From assembly GCF_000004195.4 (NCBI RefSeq), contig NC_030678.2, positions 83,116,904 to 83,180,903 on the forward strand: a stretch of 64,000 bases of DNA. Reading direction: 5' to 3'. This DNA comes from Xenopus tropicalis (taxonomy: Eukaryota > Chordata > Amphibia > Anura > Pipidae). A program made the translations under genes and the position numbers. Positions 12,801-21,160 of this stretch are shown piece after piece; the stretch's first letter is position 1; the number at the start of each line of letters is the position of its first letter. The notes below the pieces were generated by a model. It searched no databases and was not told where the DNA came from. It saw only the letters and a list, made by a program, of their open reading frames with translations.

Positions 12801-15800
12801 CAGAGACCAGAGATACATGGTACAACTTGGTAAAACATTAACTTGATTAATAAGTGCTATATGGTCTAATCATTAGATATTGTAGTAAATAAATAAAAAT
12901 AATGGACTGAAATGGGCAGACAATGAAATCCCACAATTGTATGTAATAGTGCTCCCATAATTTGGATCCCTTCATTTGTCTTTATCTTCAGGTTGCGATC
13001 ATTGTTACAGATGGCCGACCCCAGGACGCTGTGAAAGATATCTCTGCACGGGCAAGAGAAAGTGGATTAGAAATATATGCTATTGGAGTAGGACGTGTGG
13101 ATAAGAACACCCTGCGTCAGATTGCCAGTGAACCCTTAGATGAACATGTTGACTATGTGGAAAGTTACAGTTTGATTGAGAAGCTTAGCAAGAAATTTCA
13201 GGAAGCATTCTGTGGTGATTAAAGCATGTTTTTACTATATAAAAAGTGGTTATTATATTTTGCATATAGAGCTGTATATTTATTTTGCTATGATTTTTCT
13301 TATGTCCCAGTAACGGCTGACCTATGTTCTACTGGAGATCACGACTGTGAACAAATCTGTGTCAGCACCCCAGGTTCCTACACTTGTGCCTGTAGGGATG
13401 GTTTCACCCTAAATGAAGATGGCAAGACTTGCAATGGTGAGAAGATAGAGTATACTAACATACAAAAAACAAATGCTTTAAGACTGGGGTTGGTGGAAAA
13501 TGAACCAGTGGTGGAATAGCAAGCACAAAATCAAAAGCATGATAAAGCACTTGTGCTTTGTAAGGTTCAGCAGGCAGAAGTCCTGTACTTCTGCATATTG
13601 CTATGTCCATTGCATTGCACCCAGGATTGCTATCTTTTCCATCCACAAAACCATGCACAACTGAAGGTAGTGGGAGAATAAGCCCACAACCCACCTGTGT
13701 GCACCCAGAATTACTCAAGTCCTTGGACCTTTTTACAAACAGATGCATAACTGCCTAGTTTAAGCTTAATGGTGTGAAAAAACATTTGCAACAAATGTTG
13801 GTGTATGCTACTGAAGAGATAATATTGATTTATGCTGTTCTTTTATCCTGTTCCAGCCTGCGGAGCTTCTGCTGTTGACTTGGTTTTCCTTATTGATGGC
13901 TCTAAGAGTGTACGTCCTGAGAACTTTGAACTCGTCAAGCAGTTCATCAACCAGATTGTGGAGTCTATGGATGTAGGCGACCATAGGGCTCATGTTGGCT
14001 TAGTGCAATATTCCAGTTCAGTAAGGCAAGAGTTTCCCCTTGGCAGGTATACTTCTAAAAAAGACATTAAATCTGCAGTAAAGAAAATGTCCTACATGGA
14101 AAAGGGTACCATGACAGGTCAGGCCCTGCAGTATCTTATCGACAACAGTTTTGCCATTTCCAGTGGAGGTAGACCAGCTGTACCCAAAGTTGGCATTGTC
14201 TTTACTGATGGGCGGTCCCAGGATTACATCAATGATGCTGCTCTCAGAGCCAAGGAGCTAGGTAAGATAGTTCACATTTCCTCAACTGTTGCTTTCTTTT
14301 AAATTAAAAAGGGTATTTATTAGAACCACAAATGTATTTCTCAGACAAAACAGGGTGTGATGTACCATATATGTTAACCTACAGTGTAGGTATATTTTGA
14401 ATTGTGCAATGCATTGCCAAATTACAACAACTTATAGAACCCCTCATTCTTCATACATGCAATACAGCATCATCTATACTTATAGAAAATTGTGGCTGAC
14501 AAAGTCAATGGAGGGTGGGACAGTTTTCACCAGGGAAAATTTGAAATAGGGTCTATCAACGGGAAACAGGGACTAATGGGAACTTTAACTTAACCACATA
14601 TTTTTCTGCACTACTGCAGGTTACAAGATGTTTGCTGTTGGCGTTGGCAATGCTGTGGAAGAAGAGCTCAGAATGATTGCTTCTGAACCTGTGGTAGAGC
14701 ATTCCTTCTACACCGCAGATTTTAAAGCAATGAAGGAGATTGGCAAGAAGCTTCAAATGAAAATTTGTGTGGGTGAGTACATTTTACCAAAATGAAAATA
14801 GGCCACTTTTAATGAGAGAATATTAAAGACAGCAGTTGTCTGCAATTAATTTTTGTATTTGTCCAATTGCAGAAGAAAACCCATGCGAGTGTGAGTCCAT
14901 AGTCAAGTTCCAGACCAAGGTTGAAGATCTCATCCAGCAACTTACAAAAAAGAATATCCTTTCAATATTAACGTAGCATATGTATAAGGCTGTGTCCCCC
15001 CAAAAGTGCTGAAGATAGGCCCTGAAACAAATATATCTTTCTTTTTTCCTAGTAGTCAAAAAGTCAATTAGCATGTCACAGGGAGATTAGTCACCAACAA
15101 TAAATCTTTGTTCCATGGGCGACTAATCTCCCTGTAATGCCATCCCACAGGCAAGAATGTATATCGCCAGTGGGATGGCATAAGCATTGCTTCAATTTCC
15201 CAAACTCACCCAAAGTTCAGGCAACTTCGCAAAACTGAAGCAATGTGTATCCCATCCCACCTGCGATTACATTCTTGCTGGTGGGATGGCATTACAGGGA
15301 GATTAGTCACCCCCAATAGCAAAGATTTATCATGGGTGACTAATTTGCACATGTGCCACTGCCTTTAAATTGCAACTAAATCCAGTGAAAAAGAAGTTAA
15401 GGTTATTTCCACTAAGAGCATACCACTTCCCACAGTTAGCAACCCTGTGTCATATAAGATAGTTCCCCTAATAACTTTCTGGCACAAGTGCTTAGTGCTT
15501 GGGGCTATATCATATATGCCTTAAGAGATAAAGTAACCTTTGTTTTTCTTGGGCTTTGGTTGCCCTGTAAAGTAAAACAAACGTAAAGAGAAGATATTAT
15601 GAAATATTTCATTGTTTAAAAATACATTTATAATTATAAGGAGAAGGGAAAAAAAGGACACAATATTTAGTTTAGTAAAGCTTTCTACCTATGCCTGTGA
15701 ATTATTTTGTACCAATGCAAGAACATATCAACATGCTAAGCTAAAAGGTAGGTACAAACAATGGGCTTTTTTTCTTTAACTCATATATCACTTGAGGCAG

Positions 15801-15844
15801 TATCCAAGAAACTTGCTGCTTTGGAAAACAAAATCACAGTGTGA
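6814..15844 (+). CDS. matn1: matrilin-1 (cartilage matrix protein), complete, 8 coding exons
   Basis: Coding exons are 6814-6898, 10369-10715, 12992-13214, 13311-13436, 13857-14261, 14620-14772, 14873-14953 and 15792-15844. They sum to 1,473 nt (490 residues plus stop), and every junction is in phase. Matrilin-1 is a secreted cartilage protein that forms disulfide-linked trimers, binds collagen fibrils and aggrecan, and forms filaments. Layout: signal peptide about 1-21; VWA1 about 32-218 with MIDAS DSSRS at 44-48; EGF module 222-260 with six cysteines (224, 231, 235, 244, 246, 259); VWA2 about 266-445 with MIDAS DGSKS at 274-278; C451 and C453 for inter-chain bonds; coiled coil about 456-488. 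Human MATN1 is about 496 residues, from memory. One VWA-EGF-VWA set plus the laptm5 neighbour argues for MATN1. MATN3 has four EGF modules and one VWA domain; MATN2 and MATN4 have several EGF modules. Confidence 0.96.
7933..8167 (+). repeat. direct repeat, copy 1
   Basis: The segment starting ATATAGACAACAACAAGAG recurs in the same orientation at 8405-8645, with a few substitutions and small indels. A TA dinucleotide tract precedes this copy. Reading frames that cross it are by-products. Confidence 0.9.
8405..8645 (+). repeat. direct repeat, copy 2
   Basis: This copy is about 241 bp, 472 bp downstream of copy 1, and is followed by a TA tract. Differences from copy 1 include TTTACACAA/TTTAAACAA and a 4-bp CCAG insertion. 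The pair flanks 237 bp of unrelated sequence. It may be a local duplication or a short element with long direct termini; I see no coding capacity. Confidence 0.9.
9300..9695. mobile_element. TTAA-flanked dispersed element (GGGGTTGTTCA family)
   Basis: The element runs from TTAAAGGGGTTGTTC to GAACCACCCGTTTAA, so the termini are inverted repeats next to a TTAA target. The interior contains TTGGTTGCTAGGGTCC, which I recognise as a very common Xenopus repeat. A related fragment with TTTGGTTGCTAGGGTAA lies near 54990. TTAA targets fit Kolobok/T2 or piggyBac-type elements. Confidence 0.75.
10369..10715 (+). CDS. matn1: matn1 exon 2, N-terminal two thirds of VWA1
   Basis: The acceptor is CAAAAAAG/GG and the donor AAG/GTGAGA (phase 1 in, phase 0 out). 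It encodes CRTRPTD, the MIDAS DSSRS, NAT (a possible N-glycosylation site) and the STGTMTG loop. It closely matches the matrilin-1 VWA1 domain as I know it from human. Confidence 0.97.
10716..12991 (+). other. matn1: matn1 intron 2
   Basis: A 2,276-bp GT-AG intron that interrupts VWA1. It is AT-rich, with a short ATTATTATT tract near 11550. I recognise no mobile element or exon in it. An isolated ATATCCTT at 12740 is a chance match to the U12 donor motif. Confidence 0.85.
12992..13214 (+). CDS. matn1: matn1 exon 3, C-terminal part of VWA1
   Basis: The acceptor is ATCTTCAG/GTTGCG. The exon encodes [14 protein letters not shown], holding the TDG of the metal-binding loop, through FQEAFC at residue 218. 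The donor is G/GTGATT (phase 1), a weak site lacking G at +5. Reading through it gives Gly-Asp-stop. Confidence 0.95.
13215..13310 (+). other. matn1: matn1 intron 3 (96 bp)
   Basis: A very short GT-AG intron between VWA1 and the EGF module. Donor GTGATT is weak; acceptor CTTATGTCCCAG is standard. An in-frame TAA lies 6 nt inside, so retention would truncate the protein after VWA1. Confidence 0.9.
13311..13436 (+). CDS. matn1: matn1 exon 4, EGF-like module
   Basis: A symmetrical phase 1-1 exon encoding [14 protein letters not shown], then [12 protein letters not shown], then DGKTCN. All six EGF cysteines are present. The exon has the usual one-exon, one-module form. Confidence 0.97.
13437..13856 (+). 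other. matn1: matn1 intron 4
   Basis: A 420-bp GT-AG intron with donor GTGAGA and acceptor TATCCTGTTCCAG. I see nothing else in it. Confidence 0.88.
13857..14261 (+). CDS. matn1: matn1 exon 5, first part of VWA2
   Basis: It encodes [20 protein letters not shown] (MIDAS at 274-278), [14 protein letters not shown] and [16 protein letters not shown]. The phases are 1 in and 1 out (donor CTA G/GTAAGA). It is the most conserved block of the gene compared with human MATN1. Confidence 0.98.
14262..14619 (+). other. matn1: matn1 intron 5
   Basis: A 358-bp GT-AG intron with donor GTAAGA and acceptor CACTACTGCAG. I see nothing else in it. Confidence 0.88.
14620..14772 (+). CDS. matn1: matn1 exon 6, end of VWA2
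   Basis: It encodes [16 protein letters not shown] through LQMKICV (residue 446), closing VWA2 with the cysteine that pairs with the domain start. The donor is GTG G/GTGAGT (phase 1). It is followed by a 100-bp intron at 14773-14872. Confidence 0.96.
14873..14953 (+). CDS. matn1: matn1 exon 7, hinge cysteines and first half of coiled coil
   Basis: It encodes [19 protein letters not shown] through LTKK. C451 and C453 match the two inter-chain cysteines of matrilins. The exon ends AAAAAG A/ATATCCTT in phase 1, that is, at a U12-type donor and not at a GT. Confidence 0.95.
14954..14961 (+). promoter_or_regulatory. matn1: U12-type 5' splice site, ATATCCTT
   Basis: An exact match to the AT-AC minor-intron donor consensus that pairs with U11 and then U6atac. 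It sits directly after the codon for K473 plus one base. Confidence 0.96.
15062..15360. mobile_element. palindromic MITE inside the AT-AC intron
   Basis: GGGAGATTAGTCACC, GACTAATCTCCCTG, TGGGATGGCAT and their reverse complements alternate, forming nested inverted repeats with sub-terminal hairpins. Related sequence is seen at 21001-21160 (GGCGACTAATCTCCC) and 32371-32690. There is no reading frame. The outer borders are approximate and no target duplication was resolved. Confidence 0.75.
15772..15780 (+). promoter_or_regulatory. matn1: U12 branch site, TTCTTTAAC
   Basis: Differs from the minor-intron consensus TTCCTTAAC at one position. The likely branch adenosine is about 12 nt from the AC end of the intron, within the short window required for U12 introns. 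Confidence 0.92.
15792..15844 (+). CDS. matn1: matn1 exon 8, end of coiled coil and stop
   Basis: It encodes [16 protein letters not shown] and stops at TGA 15842-15844. With exon 7, the hydrophobic residues 456, 463, 470, 477, 484 and 467, 474, 481, 488 form a regular heptad pattern, as expected for the trimerising matrilin coiled coil. Confidence 0.95.
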
Positions 15845-16609
15845 GCCTATCATGCCATGTTGGAATCTCCAGGACCAAAAAGAACCTTCTCAACTCATCT
15901 CAACCTTTATCGTCATTTTGAGACTATACCAGCAAGCAAGCAATCCCTTTTGGCTACATAAAACGTGCCTTGAATATCAAAATGCTAACCCACCATGTGG
16001 TAAATGCAAAGTGTGAGAGACCTTCTACTTCCAGCTTTAAAATGTCCCTGTTGGTGAAAGGACATACTGCACCATTAGGTGCTGTACTTCTTAGTGTGCA
16101 GTAATACATATACTTTTAGAGATACCCATTCACAAACATGCATACATATATTTGTGTATCCAACATATATAAATATGTATAAGCATGTATTTATATGTAT
16201 ATAGAGACATGTATGTACATACATAAGTAATTACACACATACAGATATATAGTACATACAGCATTTCTAAAAAAAAGAACCTTAAACATAATATATATAT
16301 ATATATGTGTGTGTATGTATGCAGTATCCTAATGCAGAACTGGTTACACAATACAAGATATTATCTAGTGACAGATTCATATATTGCTTATGGATTATTA
16401 CTCCAGCCAACCTATAATGTAACCTGGGCATATCGACTGAGACTAAAGCCTTCTTCTTAAGGCAGGTGTGAAATAAAAATGCACGATTATTTATTAGCGA
16501 ATACCCATGTGTAGGTACTACATTTGCACATGTGATGAATGTAATGGAAAAAAAAACTGTCTCCAGAAAAAAAAACAATTTCTTATATTATCAGTATAAA
16601 TAAAATAAA
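15845..16609 (+). other. matn1: matn1 3' UTR, candidate poly(A) signals at 16599-16609
   Basis: Non-coding, AT-rich sequence follows the stop. It includes ATACATA-type and TA/TG simple repeats (about 16130-16320). Overlapping AATAAA motifs occur at 16599-16604 and 16604-16609, and another is at 17010-17015. Which one is used cannot be told from sequence. Confidence 0.4.
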
Positions 16610-17631
16610 TGATTTCCTTTTAGAAGATGAATTCTCAAAATCCCACCGTATCTTCTTGTACTGTGGTTTTCTATAATGCTCTTAAAATGCTTTTTACTGC
16701 CCTTTTCTTTAAGTATACAGAATGGAAAGTGCTCAGTAGCTGTGATATCACTATGATGTCATTAATATGATGGTGTCATTCTATTTGAAAGCATTCTACC
16801 CTCCCTTAATGCAAATATATCTATGCATGCATATCTGTGTATATAAATATATTTGTTTGTGTCCCAGAATGTTTCTGTGTGCAAATAGCCCCTAAAAAGT
16901 AATATATAAAATTGTATATACATTAAATATATTTTAATTTTTTTTAATGCCTATTTTTCCTCAATTTGTGAATCATGTATTCGCTTTTCAATAATTTATT
17001 TTCAGATTGAATAAAAAAAAAATATCAGTTTTAAGTTGTAAAATCCTTTGTGGTCGCAAACATTAATGACATTCAATAGTGCATATCGTATAGCACTGTT
17101 CTGCCCTCTGGAGTCATAAGTGGTTCTCAGTCTGTGGTCCCTTGTGAACCACAAAGATAAGTAAGTCAATCAAACAGAAAGACAAGGAACCAAAGAAGAT
17201 ATACCATTAAAATGATTCATTACAATTCTTAAGAGCACTCGTTTAAAGATTATACAACTCGTTTAATAATGCCAGCTCAAGTGCAAAGCTAAAAATATCT
17301 CCCATTAAAATGCTATTCACCAAAGTCTTTGCCCCTATACACACTCGTCTATATGTGGGTGGGCCTGCTTTTCTGCATAAGATGCTACCTGCAAAATACA
17401 GAAAGCACTGAAGCAAGAAAGCCCTGAAATAAACACCTGCCTTGAGGAGATAGGTGTCCATTGTGGTATTGTAATGATGCTTGACACTTATGTTTTAACA
17501 AAAAAACAAGTAGCATGAAGGGACCCAAGAAACACACAGAGACTAGTAAGAGGCTTGAGTTTTTCCAATTAGCTGGAACCATTATTGTTACAAATCAGAC
17601 ATGAGAACTCATGCCATCCTTATGACATATG
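16610..17631. other. matn1 downstream sequence, nothing recognised
   Basis: AT-rich sequence with no exon, RNA gene or clear repeat, except a further AATAAA at 17010 followed by an A-rich run. Confidence 0.5.
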
Positions 17632-17639
17632 TTATACAG

Positions 17640-17913
17640 CAGGGATCCCCAACCTTTTATACCCATGAGCCACATTTAAATGGAAAAAGTGTTGAGGAGC
17701 AACACAAGTATGAAAAATGTTCCTGAGGGTGCCAATAAGCTATAATTGGCTACTTAATAGCCCCTTTGTGGACTTGCATCCTTTTTATGCAACCAAAACT
17801 TGCCTCTTTACCAGAAATTCAAAAATAATCACCGCCTCTGAGGCCACTGGGAGCAACATCCAAGGGGTTGGAGAGCAACATGTTGCTCACGAGCCACTGG
17901 TTGGGGATCACTG
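17640..17913. mobile_element. hAT-like MITE, CAGGGATCCCCAACC family
   Basis: Termini CAGGGATCCCCAACC and GGTTGGGGATCACTG are inverted repeats. They are flanked by the 8-bp duplication TTATACAG (17632-17639 and 17914-17921), which fits the hAT target pattern with T at position 2 and A at position 7. There is no transposase frame. Confidence 0.9.
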
Positions 17914-17921
17914 TTATACAG

Positions 17922-18398
17922 ATATGGGACCTTTTATCCAGAATGCTTGGGATCCGTGGCTTTCCAGATTAGGCATCTGTAATAAGGATCTCCATACCAT
18001 AAGTCTACTAAAAAATAATTTGAGCATTAATTGAACCCAACAGGATTTTTTTGCCTCCGATAGGGATTCATTGTACGGGTATGGGATTCCTTATCCCATT
18101 ATCCAGAAAGTTCCGAATTATGGAAAGGCCATCTCCCATAGACTCCATTATAAGCAAATAATTCTAATTTTTAAAATGTATTTTCTTTTTCTCTGTAGTA
18201 ATAAAACAGTACCTTGTACTTGATCCCAACTAAGATATAAATAATCCTTATTAGATGCAAAACAATCTATGGGGTTTATTCAATATTTAAATGATTTTTA
18301 TCAGACTTAAGCTATGGAGATCCAAATTACGGAAAGATCCCTTATCTGGAAAACCCCAGGTCCCGAACATTCTGAATAACAGGTCCCATACCTGTATC
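17922..18398. mobile_element. two adjacent TACAGGTATGGGACC-family MITE copies
   Basis: From 17922 runs a truncated forward copy (GATATGGGACCTTTTATCC, CTCCATACCATAAGTCTAC). From about 18074 runs a second copy in the opposite orientation, ending GGTCCCATACCTGTA. The family also occurs at 39983-40296, 45057-45300, 47436-47468 and 51668-51917. Confidence 0.8.
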
Positions 18399-18810
18399 TT
18401 AATTAGAATCAAGTGCAAGGTACTGTTTTGTTATTACTGAGAAATTATTATTAAAAACTTTAATTATTTGATTAAAATTGAGTTTTCCAGATAACAGATC
18501 TTAACGTGTACCAATTCTCATAAGTTGGTGTTACTGATATTTTTTTAATTTAAGAAAAGCTTCTGTTATGATAGGATATTATCTACTGTCTGACTGCCCA
18601 TTCAAACTGCAGAGGCGTTCTCTAATACAGTGGCTAGCAGACTTGTTTCTTGAAGGTTCCTTGAAGGTTGAACTTTTGGCCAGGGCTCCTCTTAGCTCAT
18701 AACCATTAAGTCACAGTTCACATAATACACATAATAGTTCTATTGACCTTCATACCACCAGTATATAGGAGAGTAAATAAGCATCCTATCCATATCTCAC
18801 CCTAACTGAC
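18399..18810. other. no gene or recognised repeat
   Basis: The first part (to about 18490) resembles the interior of the preceding element family. The rest shows nothing I recognise. Confidence 0.45.
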
Positions 18811-19175
18811 CTTAAAGGTGGCCATACTCCTTACAATTTACGATCTTTCCATTGGTTGCACGAAAGATCATTCATTCCCTCCACTGACGTTCATCAGATA
18901 TGGAGGTAGAAACAATAGGAATTCTAACTCCACCTGACAATTCAGCCCTAAACACAGATTTTGCTCGGGCGCCTTTAACGGCACCCAAGCAAAATCTTTC
19001 GCCCTGCCCAATTGATGAGACAACCGATATCCGACACTCTTGCAATATCGGTTGTTTTGTCAATAGCCATACACACACCGAATATTGTACGAAACTAGGC
19101 TCATGAAACTTTGCGCAGCTTTGCTGCATTTTTGGCAAAGTGAAACAGGACAGATTCGCTCATCGCTGCATATAT
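18811..19175. mobile_element. AAGGTGGCCATAC-family element with a TAGTGATGAG-type fragment
   Basis: It opens with TTAAAGGTGGCCATACTCC and contains inverted segments (TTGCTCGGGCGCC / GGCACCCAAGCAAA, CCGATATCCGAC / CAATATCGG), then AATAGCCATACACACACC. The end GGACAGATTCGCTCATCG belongs to the TAGTGATGAG family. A relative lies at 29204-29470. Borders are approximate. Confidence 0.6.
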
Positions 19176-21000
19176 AGCATGACCGACATTGTATAGTCAT
19201 ACACAAACACGTGCAGTAAAAATATATATTTTCTATAAAATGTATTCATGTATTGCACTCCCTCCCATAGCAACACCCTCTGCCATGTAAATTCACACTT
19301 AGTGCGTCAGTTTGTTAATGGATCCCAGCAGAGATATCACCTCTGTTTTACTTTAGGAAGTCATCAACTAAGAATGAATAATGAGCTCATTACAGTGGTA
19401 TTACCTTTTGTGTCAGTCATGGAAGCAGATAACTTTCTGCATGCCTTGCTTAAATGAAGCAGAGTACTCCTACTGTATACAGCAATAGAACAGTGCCACC
19501 ATTAATAGGTACTCTGCATACAAAATACCAGTTTAAAATATATTAACTTTTGAAATGTTTCCCAATGTTAATGTTTCCTTTAATTCTAAACTTTTTCCAG
19601 AGCAAAGTACATATTAGCCTTTTGCATTTCTTCTACTCAAATTATAATGTCATTGTTTAATACGTTCTGTACTCTCTGTGTAAGTGTACAGGGTGAGTGC
19701 TTTAACCTGCAGCTGGTATTATTCATGCAGCTGATAGTTTTTCCCTGACAGATCAATAAAAGCCTTGAGAGAGGAATAAATAAGAGCTAAATACACAAAA
19801 GTAGCGCAGAGAACGAGAGAGGAAATGATGCAGACAGACAGAGACAACCAAAAGGACGCAGGACCCATGTGTGCATCAGATTTGACCAAAAAAGAACTCA
19901 AGGGTCCTATAGCAATAAACCAATAATTCACAAGTTATTCTCCATGTGCTATCCTTATATTATAGAATGCATCCCCCTTAAATTAGAAGGGTTAATTTAC
20001 AAATATAGTCTATTTACAAAATATGGGCAAATTTGCAACAGAGTCAAAACTCATAGCACCTGGCACATTGCTGTGCTGCTTAACCCATGGCCCTGAAACT
20101 AAAATCTGTAATCTGTAAAGTAGAAATTGGGGGCTATATAGTATTTAGTGGTTCTTACAATACAGAAGATAACAGGGCTCACTACTACTGACCCAGGAGA
20201 ACCCTAGATTCCCTTTGTGGCCAACATCAATAGGTGCATCACACTTGGGGCTATAAAATCAGGCACAGACATCATTTACATGCCAAACACTGCCTTTTAG
20301 AGCAGGGCATTGAGCCTTCATCCCATTTTGGCAGCATTACATAGCAGCTTCCCAGGGCATAGATGCCATACCTAATATTTACTTGGTAATACAAAACGCC
20401 AACCCATAGAAGGCCCTCTTTTAACAGTTGTCAAGGATTAGAAACTCCTTAATATTTAAAGGGATGGCTGTACCTTCCATTATAAATCTAGACAGAATCC
20501 CGCTTGCCATAAAAGTGTGTAATGTTTTTTGATGGCATTATGTACTACTCTATATACATAAGGGATCATAACAAATGTTGTGGCCATATTTGTGGCCATT
20601 TTGTATGCTTTTCAGCTGCAAGAGCTCTACAAAAATATCGTATATGTTTGAAGAGGACCCAAATGGTCAATTCCTATACAGTCCAGAAGGACCTGGTTCT
20701 ATAACCAGGAGGGAGGTTTCCATAATTGGCTCAGGGATCTAGTGACCATTTCCTGTCACTAGTTTGTTAAATAGGAAGGAGCACATAGCTTTTTTTCTTT
20801 GATCTCCACCAAGCACCGGGGGTGGATGTGATTGGAGCCAGGAGCATAAGCACCTGTATCAAGACTGGAATGTTAAGGAGACCAGCAACCTAACAGAAGT
20901 CTTGGAACAGGGACCCCATGAAGAGGGTAAAGGTAATGAATAGTATAAAATAGGCAATACTTGTTGCTATTGCAAAAGGCAATAAAGCTAAAAAGCTTTT
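19176..21000. other. no gene recognised
   Basis: AT-rich sequence with no convincing exon on either strand. Short open frames here have no splice context or family motifs. Confidence 0.5.
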
Positions 21001-21160
21001 GTAAGTCACCGGCGGGATGGCAGACGCGGCGGCGCGATTTCGCGCAAATCGCCCCGCCGCGTCTGCCATCCCACCGGCGACTTACATTGTCGCCGATGGG
21101 ATGGCAGGGGAAGGCAACTCGGGGAGGTTAGGCGACTAATCTCCCGTGTGCCAGAGCCCT
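21001..21160. repeat. GC-rich palindrome in a GGCGACTAATCTCCC-type repeat
   Basis: The segment 21001-21085 begins GTAAGTCACCGGCGGGATGG and ends with its near-perfect complement CCATCCCACCGGCGACTTAC around a short CGCGC centre. It then continues with GGCGACTAATCTCCC, shared with the element in the matn1 AT-AC intron. Confidence 0.85.

Larger units (their letters stand above)
14954..15791 (+). other. matn1: matn1 last intron, U12-type AT-AC
   Basis: This 838-bp intron starts ATATCCTTT and ends ATCAC, with TTCTTTAAC just upstream of the 3' end. Only these AT-AC borders join the two coiled-coil exons in frame with the expected [13 protein letters not shown] sequence. It is spliced by the minor spliceosome (U11/U12, U4atac/U6atac, U5). 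The cartilage matrix protein gene was one of the first genes in which AT-AC introns were recognised. A palindromic element sits inside at 15062-15360. Confidence 0.96.

Noticed and set aside
13202..13222. VWA1 ending in Gly-Asp-stop as the true end of a short gene
   Set aside because: A downstream EGF, VWA2 and coiled coil continue in perfect phase, so the stop is intronic.
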